Shown: piece by piece, positions 1-11,441 of the stretch | How positions within the stretch are numbered: position 1 is the first letter of the stretch | Layout of the letters: each line of letters begins with the position of its first letter | Assembly (NCBI GenBank): GCA_029449235.1 | Contig: JANATG010000004.1 | Span: 1 to 64,000, forward strand | Direction: 5' to 3' | DNA from: Linnemannia schmuckeri | Taxonomy: Eukaryota; Mortierellomycota; Mortierellomycetes; Mortierellales; Mortierellaceae | DNA: 64,000 nt | The notes under the pieces: generated by a model | What the model saw: the letters and a program-made list of their open reading frames with translations, nothing else | The model's database searches: none | Told to the model about the DNA's origin: nothing | Translations under genes and position numbers: made by a program

Positions 1-590
1 AAACCTAAACCCTAAAACCTAAAAAACCCTAAAAAACCCTAAAAACCCTAAAAAAACCCTTAAACACCCTAAAAACCCTAAACAACCCTAAAAACCCTAC
101 AAAAACCCTAAAAAAACCCTAAAAACCCTAAAAAAACCCTAAAAAACCCTAAAAAACACTAAAACCCTAAAAAACCCTAAAAAAACCTAAAAAACCCTAA
201 AAAACCCTAAAAAATACCCTAAAAAACCCTAAAAAACCCTAAAAAAACCCTAAAAAAACCTAAAAAAACCCTAAAAAAAACCCTAAAAAACCCTAAAAAA
301 CCCTAAAAAACCCTAAAAAACCCTAAAAAAACCCTAAAAAACCCTAAAAAACCCTAAAAAACCCTAAAAACCCTAAAAAACCCTAAAAAACCCCTAAAAA
401 ACCCTAAAAAAACCCTAAAAAACCCTAAAAAACCCTAAAAAACCCTAAAAAACCCTAAAAAAACCCTAAAAAACCTAAAAAACCCTAAAAACCCTAAACC
501 CTAAAAACCCTAAAAAACCCTAAAAAACCCTAAATAACCCTAAAAACACCCTAAAAAACCCAAAAAACCCTATCAAAGCCTTAAAATCTC
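1..590. repeat. Telomere repeat array, CCCTAAAAAA-type
   Basis: Tandem copies of a C-rich unit whose commonest form is CCCT followed by six A (G-strand TTTTTTAGGG), with the A run varying from about two to eight. The C-rich strand reads inward from base 1, as expected at a left chromosome end. The array becomes irregular after about 540 and dissolves into unique sequence by about 640. Most fungi use TTAGGG, so the long T run is unusual. No ORF lies inside it. Confidence 0.93.
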
Positions 591-2052
591 TAAGTATCCC
601 TACGCCTATAAACGCTGAAAACTCTACAAATCCCAAACAGCCCTAAAGCATCAGAAATCACTTCAAAACCCTAATAAACCTTTTTAATTCTATAATGCCT
701 AGGTCATTTCAAAAAGCTTTACACTTCAAAGCCTCACATAAATTTGTTATCTCAAATATACTTTTTATCCTTCAAGGTTTTTGCCTTTACAACCATTGTG
801 AATTTCCTCCATCCTTTACTGAATTTAGCGCATTATTATTAACATGCTTATAGTACCTTCTGCAACACATTTGATCACTCATCAGAACTTGGCAAGTTTG
901 CAAATTATCAGTGGCTCTTATATGAGGAACTACTACGAGGTATAACGTTGAACACGAAATCCATGCCAAAATTGGCGTTGCTACAATAACATTTCACAGT
1001 ATATATGGGACTCATGTATCCACTAAATAATGTACCTTGAATAATTTTTGTGCAATGGACATATCAATCTCAGGCGGCCTAATTACTACCATGTCATCAA
1101 CAGTAAGAATCATTGTGCAAACAATTGGTCGAGGTTGAACATTTGAACATCTCATGCTTAGTAGAGGGCGCTGATGGACTTCGTAGTGTATATCAGGTAC
1201 GTCCTCCGTATTTCATTTAAGTTCAACATTAAAACATATAAACTTTGGTGATTAAACCATTTAATAAATAAGACTGCAAACGCGCACTTTTATTAATAAC
1301 GGCAATGATAGATAATAGTATGAATATCCTCAAGAAAAGTAAGTGAGCAACTGCAATTTTAATTAGCTTGTGTATATCAGATGATAAATACAGCAGGGTT
1401 GCTACACAAGATAAATTCCACATGCTTCAATACTCCCCAGGCCATATATGTCCTCTAAAATGGTCGTTTTACTTCCCTTTTCATCGTACATCTGGGCATT
1501 TTGCAAATGTTTTCCCTAATAATGATAGCTTTTCATTTCTCGACATCTATTTCGGGGTGAAAGGACGTTGTTAATGCCATATTTCGTTAATAAATTTTGA
1601 GCGGTCGTAATGATATGTAGTACATATACAGCCATACTTAGCTTTAAGAGAGTTCCAGTTATGACAATTAGTGATTAGTTCATTCTTAGGAGAATATATG
1701 GGAGTATGGGAGTGAATACAATCGGTTCTCTTTTATAATTTTCTCAAACAGACACTTAAACGTTTCGCAACCTTTAGAAATTTTCAAGCCTCGTTAATTC
1801 GATCCTAATATTCCCATAACGAACGCTGCGATGGTCGTAAATGTCAGTTTGATCCCAGTATACCCATGGTCCTTGTAACGCTCAACTCGTAGCGCGAATG
1901 TTCCTTTCAGGAAGGTCTCCCATGCGAGACCCAAGACTTTCTCTCATCTCAGTGCTTTTGTCCTTCCCTTCGTCCTTTCCAAGAGATACAATGGTGGCCA
2001 ACGCGACATAAATCATCCATAATTTTCTATCTTGACCTGGGTGGATATACAG
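591..2052. other. AT-rich subtelomeric spacer, no gene seen
   Basis: Only short open frames under 70 codons occur, with no recognisable motif, splice pattern or repeat. Degenerate telomere-like words (CCCTA, CCTAA) persist to about 680. I see nothing else that can be supported. Confidence 0.6.
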
Positions 2053-2796
2053 TTATAAATCAGTTGTGGTGGTTATACTTTTACAATCATAGGAAAAGTC
2101 TATGTCGTGAAGGACTATAGACTTATTTTGTAAATGGAAAGTATGTTTGCGAATATAGGAATAACTTTTTCTTGGCACGGGTGTAATCCACATATACTTT
2201 AATTGTAATGTATCCAGCCTTGTACTATTTTCATCACCAAATTTTCTATGATGAAGATTACGTACTATTTTGGGAAGGACGTCATTATCGGCGTCCATAT
2301 GGCCATCATAGGCTAGTTTAAACGACTCCACCTCCAAGAAAGATTGTCTGAACGCGTTCCTTAGTTCCGCTATATACTTTGCAGTTGTTATTCCCTTGGT
2401 GTCTTCTCTAGCACGATTGTACAAACCAAGGAAATTGTCGAGTCCCAGAAGTGCTTGGAAAAGCCAGAGAATCTTGTCATTGCAATACGTTCCGGTAAAC
2501 TTCGTTATAGCTAGCTGTAGGAAATATGATGGGATTTTTTGTTGAGAACATCGTTTACTAGCGCTTCCTTTGATCGAGCCGTTCGATGTGATAGGTAAGG
2601 TAAGGTCATGATTTTTTAAAATTAGCGTTTCACTTCTTCCAACTAATGATGTATTCTCCAGCGTCCTTTTCCGTGAGTAAGCCAATCTTACGAATCCCAT
2701 CGCGAATCCCTTGGTAGGAGGTATCCAATAATGTTTTGATCCTTGGACACTGGCCGCCCTGATATCTTGTGGATTCAGCTTTCGATGTTTGTCCAA
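2053..2796 (-). CDS. Unrecognised subtelomeric ORF, 247 aa
   Basis: A single uninterrupted frame of 247 codons starts MDKHRKLNPQ and ends in a Ser/Thr-rich tail. I do not recognise a family. The central part (FTGTYCNDKILWLFQALLG, then a stretch rich in aromatic and charged residues) looks like real folded protein rather than low-complexity sequence. No signal peptide or membrane helix is obvious. A second frame overlaps its 5' end (to 2848), so the true N-terminus may lie upstream through an intron. It could be a species-specific subtelomeric gene or an exon left from a mobile element; the surroundings are relic-rich, which favours the second. Confidence 0.4.
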   Translation of the reverse strand: MDKHRKLNPQDIRAASVQGSKHYWIPPTKGFAMGFVRLAYSRKRTLENTSLVGRSETLILKNHDLTLPITSNGSIKGSASKRCSQQKIPSYFLQLAITKFTGTYCNDKILWLFQALLGLDNFLGLYNRAREDTKGITTAKYIAELRNAFRQSFLEVESFKLAYDGHMDADNDVLPKIVRNLHHRKFGDENSTRLDTLQLKYMWITPVPRKSYSYIRKHTFHLQNKSIVLHDIDFSYDCKSITTTTDL

Positions 2797-5222
2797 AAAG
2801 GCGTCCCGCTACATAAACATACAAGCTCCAACCCCGTAGTGTACACAATGTCAGACACCGCCTCTTGTTGGCGCGATTCAGCTAATAATTTTGGCATGGT
2901 AGAAAAATTTTGGTAATTATTGGTTAGTTAAGCCATTGTCAATATTTGCTAATGAATGGTAAAATGAACAGAAAGTGTAATATCTGCAACAGGAGAAAGG
3001 ATAGAGAAAAGGATTACTTTGAGTCTAATAAATCATATGTATAGATTGTGTTAAACTATGATCTAATAAAAGAGAGAAAGAGGTAATAATGACAACCATG
3101 GTTATGTGGAAACATCGTTGGAGAATCAGAATGTAATTATACACCACCAAAAGGAAATATTGGAGAGAGTCTCCGGTTTGGAATCAAGTATGAAGAGTGT
3201 AGATGGTGATATCAAGAAGATAATAAGATGGTTAAAGAAATTATGTACTTATAAATCTTCTAATTTTAAGTTAATGGAGGTGGATGGGGGTTGAGGGCAT
3301 CGGGTGTACCTCAGCTTCACCACCCCTGGTCCATAGCTGCTGTTACCCCGAAGCAAAATCATCCGAGAAGATTGGAACGGACGCCAGTTATATCTCAACT
3401 GCCATGAGATATTTCTCTACATTGGGGACCCCCTTGGTTCGTCCTTTTTCTCTTTTAAAAAGTTACCATTGTATTGTATATCCACTATCCTATTGGGTAT
3501 CCGTGGACGCCCAATGGTGTATCCAACCATTTGGAGTTAAGGTGGTTCCCAAGGCGGACATGCTCTTCCTTGGCTGATTCGAGAAATCGTTATCCAACCA
3601 TCAGTGGTTTCAAGATCTCTACAATGAATGGCATGCATAATTCGTCTTTGTCTTTGTGAGATTCTCCTTGTCTGCCAGGATGAGGCTTGACGATGTTTCT
3701 TGTTCCTTGTTCCTGATTTTGTATCCTGTTAGTTGATCTGAAGGGTGTATACAACGGAGTCTGTAGTCAACGAGAATAAAAGAGTTGTTTCTTTATTTTA
3801 CACCACTGTGTGGTATTTAACCACAAATGTGACAAATAATCACGGAGGCGATAATAAATAACGGAAGTGGTAATTATCACGGATGTGATGATTAACCATG
3901 GAAGTGAACACCTTTCGTTAAATAAAAAGACGGGGTAAAATGAAAATAATAACCACGTACCGCAACACAACTGCCCTGGTCGATTTACCTTGTTGAAGCT
4001 GTTATGCGGCAGTCTCTTTAATATACTGTGTACAGGCTTCATGTCGATTGTTTATTGGGCTGAGTATGAAAACTGCAAAAGAATGCATTTATAGCAATGA
4101 CTGTTGTGTGCGTACACAATATGTGTGAGACGTTTAGCACATTTTTGGCATATTTACCCGCGTGAAAAGATGGGCATATAAATCACGAGCAACCAAAAAT
4201 AAAGAGGAAGAGTTCCCGTTTAGCTCAATACTATTTCTACTATGACAACCATTTACGCTCATGGTGTATGATATGGCACTTTTTAAAACTTGCTATACGT
4301 CTGGCGCATTAATATCCAGTTTTATTCCTCACCTAGAATATATTTGCAAGTATAAATTATTTGCTACACATTTGCAAAGGCCGGTTCATTCTATGATCTA
4401 TCCTCGACACTATGTGGGAAATAATCTACGCAAGTTTTCTACTTTATGTCTTGAATGCCAGCAACCATAAATATACACTGTATTGTTGTCTCGTTGGCTA
4501 GAAGCAAGTTGTAAAATACCTTTATTTGCAGTCCCTGAGTGTAGGTTGCCTTTCTTTACATTAACATAGAAAGCGATAGGAGTTCTTGCGTACTAATTCT
4601 CCATGCATGGCCACACTAGTTAAGACATAACAGCATACTTTGCCTTGTTTTCATCCTAAATCCTAACTGCTGATGAGTTGATAATTTTTAAAATCTACAA
4701 GGTGTGCGGAAAATTACCTTGCACTAAAAAATCCCCCTGTATATGTTCATATACACGTACATGTCCTTATTCACATTTATTCTCACTCTCTCTTTCTATA
4801 TAAGTTATCACAACAACGACTGAATAATTGACTCAATAATCGTCACGGTCTAATATGTTTCTAGCAATGGCCTATGTTATTTACTTTCTGCTTTTGCGCC
4901 AGTATGATGGTTGAAGGGAATTGTGTATTTCTGACGAGTTAAAAGCTGGTTGGTTAAGATGATCACAAGAAAGTTGATGAACTTCAAAAACTGCAATTTA
5001 TTGAATCACTTTTTCTAATCACTGTACATGGATAACGTGTGAAGAGGAAATACCATGGAGTGTTAGTTGGTGACCGCTTTAAATATCATTGAGAAGAGGT
5101 GATACTGTGTTTGACAAACAATATATACAGGTTCGGCAATCTAATATAGGCAAAGGCACCAAACACATGTGATAATAATTGCTTTTCGTGTGTACAGCGC
5201 AATACCTCCACCACGTTAATGA
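2797..5222. other. AT-rich spacer with a small minisatellite, no convincing gene
   Basis: Contains only scattered short frames, such as 3106-3294 (+) with a weak heptad pattern and 3284-3577 (+), neither with a family match or start context. The one structured part is a minisatellite at about 3819-3912. A T-rich segment near 3720-3825 has an A/T-rich tail that faintly resembles an LTR end, but no partner repeat is visible. Confidence 0.5.
3819..3912. repeat. Imperfect ~19-bp minisatellite
   Basis: About five degenerate copies of a unit close to ACGGAAGTGGTAATTATC follow one another. Copies differ by a few substitutions and by length (15-22 bp). No coding role is apparent. Confidence 0.55.
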
Positions 5223-5383
5223 TATGGAGCATCCGCTGGTTGGTGGAGGACAGGACGGATCGTTGGTTAATTATGGTAAGTAGGAGGTTGGAATGATTTT
5301 GGCAATGGTGTCAAATGTGCGGATGAGACATTTCTATTTTTTTTGTGTGATAGCATACGACACTCACACAACCTACCGCCACG

Positions 5384-6804
5384 GTGGAATCAATATCAAG
5401 TAATGCACGAGATCCCAGAGTGCATCCATCTTTGAACCCAAAGCCCGTTGGTGTATCGCCGGAGGTAATGACGCCATCGTCAATCTCACGATCGTCGTTC
5501 CAGTCCTTTTCACCACCTTCACAAGATCGCTCTTCCAGCCAGTCAACAACAGTTCTTGAGACATGCCCAGTCCCACGCGGCTCCTATTCTCCTCGAGGAA
5601 GCCCCTCTCCAACTCCATGGTCAACTCCTTTATACACTGCGTCGCCTTCCCCGCAGTCAACACCCGTTTCAACCCCGCCAATGAGCTCGTCTGGCTCAAC
5701 TAAACGGCAATCTGGGTCTGTAACAAGCACTGCAACCGCTTTATCGTCGAAGAGGAGACGACCTTTGATTAAGGCATTACTGCCTATAACCCTCGATCTT
5801 CCCGAGGTCGAAGACCTTCCTGAAGATGTACCCCGTTGGCTACCAAAACTTTCGTCACCCTGAAAATCGCACTGGATCCTGGGATGACGCCGAGGAGAAT
5901 GTGCTTCTTGGATGGCTGAACATGCCTGAAAACTACGCTCTCTTCCTCAACCCCGCCAACCACCGACCACCTCTTACTGGAGAGTATATCTTGGAGTGTC
6001 TCCGGTATATCCTGCAGAAGAATGGCTATCCAAGAGACCCTGTATCGGTGAAGAACAAGTTGAAGAGCTTGGCAGACTGCTACAAGAACGGAAAACTCTT
6101 ACTCTCCATGACAGAGCAGGTGAACACGGACAAGGCGAATCTTATTCAAAGGGTCCTGAAGAAGTGTCGCTACTATTACACCGTCGACCCTATATGGGGG
6201 AGCAACATGTGAACGGAACCTATCGACATCCTCCAGTCTGACGATGTCGAGGGCGAGAATGAGGTTGAAGGGCAGGAACAGGAGGACGAATATCAAGACG
6301 AACCAGATGACAACATCTCAGCCGAGATTCTGGGGGGGGGGGGGGGATAGGACTTTGATGACTGAGAAAAGACGATCAACATCAACTGTGACTAGGGCTA
6401 CAACTACAAATCAAAGAAAGGACACTGGCGATTCAATCACCAACACACTGGCACTGCCAGCGAAGGAGAGCATGTCTCGACGCGACACCAACACTAAGGA
6501 TAATATCATGGAAAGACAGCTTCTTGAGAATACCATGAAAAAGCAGCGTTTTGAGAGGCCCAAGGTTGACGTTGAGGCTCAGTTAATAAAAAAAGAGATC
6601 AAGGAGGAAACAAAACAATATCGAGTCCAGGCAGCAACCCAGCGGAAGGAGTTAGACCTCCAGCAGAAGGAGATAGCCCGCCAGCAATCATGTTTCAACC
6701 AGGAAGAGGCAACCAAAAGACTGGAGATGAGAAATGCACATAAGTTGAAGAAGTTGCAACTGCAGTTGGAGATGGAAAAATTGAAACCACAACAGACCAA
6801 ATAG
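5384..6804 (+). pseudogene. Myb/SANT-like protein of a PIF/Harbinger element, broken
   Basis: Harbinger transposons encode a SANT/Myb-like DNA-binding protein beside the transposase; this is that second gene. The first segment (to about 5860) is a Ser/Pro-rich region with a basic KRRRP patch. A SANT-like trihelix follows in another frame (5826-6212), beginning TGSWDDAEENVLLGWL, with further aromatics at NPANHRPPLTGEY and KLKSLADCYKNGKLLLSM. An acidic linker and a C-terminal charged coiled coil (to 6802) complete it. Breaks: a frame change near 5830-5860, an in-frame TGA at 6210-6212, and a run of 15 G at 6332-6346 that shifts the frame again. The G run could be a sequencing error; the TGA is harder to dismiss. 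An exon upstream (ATG near 5223 with a GTAAGT donor at about 5275) is possible. It converges on the transposase at 7018-7923. Confidence 0.75.
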
Positions 6805-6829
6805 GTAAATTTTATACATTATTAGTAAC

Positions 6830-7923
6830 TTCGATCATAATATTTCTACGTTTTCGTTCCGCTCTGGCCTTCTCCTCTCGAGTAGTGGTGGTGTTCCTTT
6901 GATTGGCAGGCGGAAGGCGAATAAGTGGCTCCTCCCTTATGAAGTCGTCTCCTGGATCGCGAAGGCTTTGAAGACGAGTGATGTTTGTGGAGAATAATAT
7001 ATACCATGATGTGCCAGCTAGGCGTCCGTCATGCCCTTTTGAGTGTCAATATCGATTCGAAGTTCCTTGAGACTTTTGAACTTGCCCTTGAGGAGGTCAA
7101 AGACATGTTCCATCTTGACTCGGGCACTGGCATGCGCGACGTTGAACCGCGACTGCTGCTTGGTGAGAGTGTTCCCTTTATATTGAGGGATGACTGTTTC
7201 GGACAATGCGTAGGCTGCATCACCCAGGAGATATTCGTTGCCGGAAAAATAGTCGCCAACATGTGTGAATAGACGGCAGGCTTCGTACGCGGATGAGTCG
7301 TGAGCTGTTCCGAGGTAGGCGGTTGCAAAAAAGGTGAAGACTCCCTCGTGATTGCATACTCCTGTCGCTCCAATCGAGAATGAATGTTTTCTAGTTGCGA
7401 AAGCATCCCAATCCAGACTGGGCGCTTGATACAAGTCAATCATGGTCTCATCCACCGATCCGATTGCATCCCGAAATTGAAAATCCATCCAAAATGCATC
7501 CTTAATCAATTCCTTTTCCTGCTCATTCGGCCACCTCAGAAATCTGGACTTAGGTGAATAAATAGCTTCAATACATCGTTCAGTGTAGCGGACAACTGAA
7601 CCAGTAGAGACTGCCATAATGTCGGCAATGTGCGCAACAGAGGCAAGAGCCCCATAGTGACCAAGCCGTATGAGGGCAACCTTGAGCTGGACGGCGACAT
7701 CGATCTGGGGCTTGGTTCCACCAATGAAAACAACGTGGTCCTTGATCAGATTCAGAATGAAGTCAAACTGTTTAGGATTGACACGGAGGTTACGCTTGAA
7801 GTGCAAAGGATAGCGAGCAGACAGCACAATATTCCGATAAATGGTCGAGTTGGGGGGAGTCCCTGGTGATGGTCCATAGAGGTATCGCTTGTTGATCAGG
7901 TAATTGAGTAAGTCGTAACACAT
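6830..7923 (-). pseudogene. PIF/Harbinger DDE transposase (DDE_Tnp_4/HARBI1 type), C-terminus frameshifted
   Basis: The main open frame (7018-7923, 301 aa) is a Harbinger-family transposase. A helix-turn-helix lies around residues 103-120 (AVSTGSVVRYTERCIEAI). The catalytic triad is visible as D158 (SVDETMIDL), D235 (LLGDAAYAL) and E272 (ARVKMEHVFDLLKGKF), spaced 77 and 37 residues. The frame stops at MTDA just before the usual C-terminal helix. That helix continues downstream in other frames (HIMVYIILHK, then LRDPGDDFIREEPLIRLPP, to about 6830), so at least two frameshifts disrupt the end. An upstream exon starting MPRKPFRQDVVYLRL at 8075 is likely but does not join in frame without an unidentified intron. 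With the broken SANT partner this looks like a non-autonomous relic. Terminal repeats and the 3-bp target duplication were not found. Confidence 0.85.
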
Positions 7924-8134
7924 GTGAAGAGTTCGACTGAATGTAAACGTGTAGGAGGTGAAAAAAGTACGATGGTCATCTCAAACAACACAAGAGTTTT
8001 GATGTAATTGATAGCCTCTTGACGGCGAGGCAAACGTAAATATACAACGTCTTGTCGAAATGGTTTTCTTGGCATGATAAGAAAATGAAAGTGGATGGAT
8101 GGGAGAATTAAACGATGAAAAAGAAAAGAAAGTA

Positions 8135-8758
8135 CAGTCGAAAATGGTTTTTACGGACACTTGGCCAGCAAAACCGTCCGGAAAAAAAAATCATTTGGAT
8201 TGAATTGCCTCCCTAAGTGCACTACTCTAAAACTCAAAAATACAACCACGAATATATGGTGCACGTGATGACTAACGTGTGGGGATCTTGAGGGGAGTTG
8301 TTCTTGGCTGGCCGAGGCGTAGGCGTCAGTGCCAGGTATGATAGGGTCACTCATCGAGGAAGAGGGAGAAGAAAAGGTGGAGTTCCCTTCTACAGTCCCT
8401 GTATTCGAGGGCGTGTCTCCAGGATCAACGGCCATAACGAAGATAGCGGGCAGACAAGGAAAAGGATGTATGTACGTGTGTGTATGTCCCTTCTCAATAT
8501 CGCAAATAAAGACGGTAACTCTCAAGATCTGTCCCTGCTCGCATCGTGGAAAGAAAGGTGCTTTTCCAGACACTCGCAGGCAAACGCGTAAAATAATCAA
8601 ATGGCCACCAGAAGGTAAGCCACTCTAAATCATCACAATATTCGTAGCTGTATTTTTGAGTTTTAGAGTAGTGCACTTAGGGAGGCAATTCAATCCAAAT
8701 GATTTTTTTTTCCGGACGGTTTTGCTGGCCAAGTGTCCGTAAAAACCATTTTCGACTG
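8135..8758. mobile_element. Tc1/mariner-type MITE, 624 bp, long inverted ends
   Basis: The left end (8135-8255) and right end (8638-8758) are inverted copies of each other over 121 bp with about two mismatches. The tips read CAGTCGAAAATGG and the element is flanked on both sides by TA (8133-8134 and 8759-8760). A CAGT tip plus TA duplication is the signature of Tc1/mariner insertions. The 380-bp interior has no transposase, so it must have been moved in trans. The near-identity of the arms suggests a fairly recent insertion. Confidence 0.88.
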
Positions 8759-8760
8759 TA

Positions 8761-9312
8761 GTCGATTATTTTTTTTTTTTGTTTTTGGTCCATTTTTTGA
8801 AGGCCAATCATCTCATAGTCAAAAAAATAAATAATCGAAGTTGATTTTTTGTAAGGAATAGGACTACTGTGGGTGACATCGGTCAACTTGGAGCACATTA
8901 CTCAAGAGAAAAAAATGAATATAAGGGAGGAAGTGTTGGGAGGAGGGACAGAGAATGGAATGGTGAGTGGAAGAAGACAAGGAGATGGCTGGAAGGAAGA
9001 GATGAAGAGGGGATAAGAAGACAATTGTATCAACATGCGGGGCACAGAGGTGGTTTGTATGAGCGATGAGTGATGAGAGAGTGAGAGAGTGAGAGAGAGT
9101 GAGGGAGAGTGTGAGAGAGTATATATGTGTGCGTGTGTGTGAGAGAGAGAAAAGGGAGGGTATAGAGCAGCTTGGTCTTCTGGAGACGATGGCGAAGTGC
9201 AAACAATGTCCTTAGATGCAATATCAACACCTTGTTTTATCTGTGTTCACTTTGGTTGTGACGGGAGATGAGAACATTGCCCAAATAGGGACATCTGCTC
9301 ACAAGAAAGAGG
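8761..9312. other. Spacer with T-rich and GA/GT microsatellite sequence
   Basis: Downstream of the phosducin-like gene. It holds a T13 run near 8770 and a (GA)/(GTGA) microsatellite at about 9068-9152. No gene seen. Confidence 0.6.
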
Positions 9313-10964
9313 CTAGTATTCTGCCTCATCGTAGTCGCGATCGTCCTCATCGTCATCATCCTGGTATCTGAACTCTTTGACGTTGCCACTCAAGATGCCA
9401 CGCCGACTCGCTGCTCCTCCTCCTCCTCCTCCTCCTGTTGATAACGATGAGTGACCTAATCCTACACCTCCAATACCCATGCCCATCATATTCAAATCTC
9501 CCAGCTGTGCATTCAATACATCCAAGCCAAGCGATGTGTCAAAGAACGATGTCTCCCGCTGGCACTGGTCGTGTGGCGAAATCACCTTTTGTCTAAGGTT
9601 AAGTTCATCAAAACCAATAGCAACTCCATATTAGGCTACGGCGACATGCAGAATATACTTTAAAAACCAACAACCATTTGAGAGTATATATCGTTCTATA
9701 TGACAGCCAAAAAAAAAAAAAAAGCTTACTTGGTCAAGAGCTCCTCAAGCTCCGTGCTGTCAAAGTCCTCGGACAACTCATAAGAGATCATAACAAGGTT
9801 GGCAATGAGGTCGCCGGCACGGTAGACAAGGATGGTGGGACAGACTTCTTCGTCAAAGTCGACTTCTCGTGCCTTGATCCGAATGAACTTTGTGGTGGCG
9901 TATCGTCCTGCCAGCTGGATCAGGCACCCGTCCAATTTTTTGGATGCAAAGTTGAACTGTGGATTTTTGGTTTGTTGATCCCGATGAGCATATATAAGCA
10001 CGTTAGTGTGTCCGAAGGACAAAGGAAGGGAAAAAAAATGGAAATTAATAAACGACAAGAAAGGGAAAAGCAGGCTTGTCATGCTTGTGCATTACAGAGC
10101 TGAGTAGCACAAAGAGATGGTAGCAAGAGGTGTTAGCAAACACAAATCATTACCGGCAGACCTTACCTCGTTATAGATATGGATGACAACGGTGACATCC
10201 TTTTTCTCAGAATCGATGGCAGACACATACTGAGCAGCATTCATCTCCATCAACGACCCAAAGACCTTCCTCCCACCAGCACCTCCAGGAGCACCAGCAG
10301 CGTTCTTCTGAGCAGCCCACGACATGTCCTTGAGTCGATTGCCCCGAATCCTCTCAAGGATAGCTTTCTCTTCAGCATCCTCCTCCTCCTTTTCTGCCTC
10401 AGTCTCATCATCGCTGTCCAGCAAACCCTGGGCCTTCTTCTCCCGCCGCTCTCGGACCTGGTCCTCCCGAAAGGTGGTCGTGGTTGGCGCCTTGGCCAGC
10501 ATGCGAGCATTGTAAGCCTGCTGATTTGAGATCCGTTCCTGGAGTTGCTGCTGTTGGTGGTACTTTTGGTCGGCAAGCACGCCCTTGGGTCCTGTATTGG
10601 CGCCCGTCTCTCGTTCTGGATAGTTCTTTTGTCCGTTAAGCCCACTCGCCCCCATTCCACCAGCAGGAGTCGAGTCCCGAACGCCCAACCGGTTGGAGGT
10701 TTTGCCATCCAACTTATCGACCTCTCTGTCTGTCAGTCCACCGGTTTCGAGCATGTACTGAGCCAGTTCCTCGTCGTCGTTGAGGTTGTCAACATCATCG
10801 TCGCCGGATTCGGATGCGGTCGAGCCCCAGTCCTCGGGAAGATTGCTGTCGTACAGGTATTTTGCGCGCTGGTTCTGGTTTTGGAGGTCACGAGGTGGGT
10901 TTGCGAACGTCTCTGGGTCTGGCATCAAGTCCAGTCCCATCGCCTTTGCTTCTTGAAGGGCCAT
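9313..10964 (-). CDS. PDCL: Phosducin-like protein (G-beta-gamma/CCT co-chaperone), PhLP1 type
   Basis: Predicted exons 10167-10964, 9730-9956 and 9313-9592 join in frame to 434 aa. The N-terminal part carries the phosducin helix-1-like motif TGPKGVLADQK and an acidic, charged helical region. The C-terminal thioredoxin-like fold begins at VTVVIHIYNE and continues with LDGCLIQLAGRYATTKFIRI, CPTILVYRAGDLIANLV and an acidic end. Family knowledge: PhLP1 proteins work with the cytosolic chaperonin CCT to assemble G-protein beta-gamma dimers. The tail is unusual, with a Gly run followed by an Asp/Glu-rich end (residues about 395-434). Donors GTAAGG and GTAAGC and acceptors CACAG and TTAG are visible. 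The spacing HIYNE then C, and PT.LVY.GG-like strand, fit PDCL better than the shorter PDCL3/Plp2 or TXNDC9/Plp1 forms, though that subfamily call is less certain. Confidence 0.87.
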
Positions 10965-11441
10965 GCTTGTAGCTGTTTAGTTGGAAGAGGGAGCGTGGTT
11001 TGTTTTAGAGAAACAGCCTACTGTCAAGGGAGGTGGTGTTGGTGTTGTATGCTTCGTTGGGTTGTGGGAGAGGGATGATGGACAAGAAGAAGATGATGAT
11101 GCGTGGGATGGTCGCTGATGTAGGCGTGAGGATGAGGATGACAGAGGAAGAGAGAGGGATTGAGGAAGGTGAGTGCGAGTGGTTATGAGCGAAGGAGGGT
11201 CGGGATGCAAGGGGGAGAATAAAAAAGTAAAAAAAGAGAGTGTGTGTATGTGTGCGAGAGAGAGAAAGACGAGGGGTTAGAGAAGGGACATCAAGGGGCT
11301 CAATTAGTCTCAGTCTCAGGCCCAGACAGCATGCACCCAGGCCACGCATGCATAAAGAAGCAAAAAAGAAAAAAATTTCAACTAAAAGGATGTGTGTATT
11401 ATTCACAACAAAAACAGGGTATATGGAGATGGATAGGATGC
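10965..11441. other. Intergenic: PDCL promoter side and golgin 3' flank
   Basis: On the minus strand this is CT-rich 5' leader sequence for the phosducin-like gene. It then becomes purine-rich (GA repeats near 11250) beyond the golgin stop at 11442. No additional gene seen. Confidence 0.6.

Noticed and set aside
3720..3825. Possible solo LTR (TG...CA with an AATAAA-like tail)
   Set aside because: No second copy, no target duplication and no primer-binding site that I can confirm.
5100..8130. Terminal inverted repeats of the Harbinger relic
   Set aside because: I scanned both flanks and found no convincing matching ends; the clear inverted repeat at 8135-8758 belongs to the mariner-type MITE.
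10545..11078. Plus-strand 177-codon frame over the phosducin-like gene start
   Set aside because: Antisense to a well-supported exon and runs into its leader.
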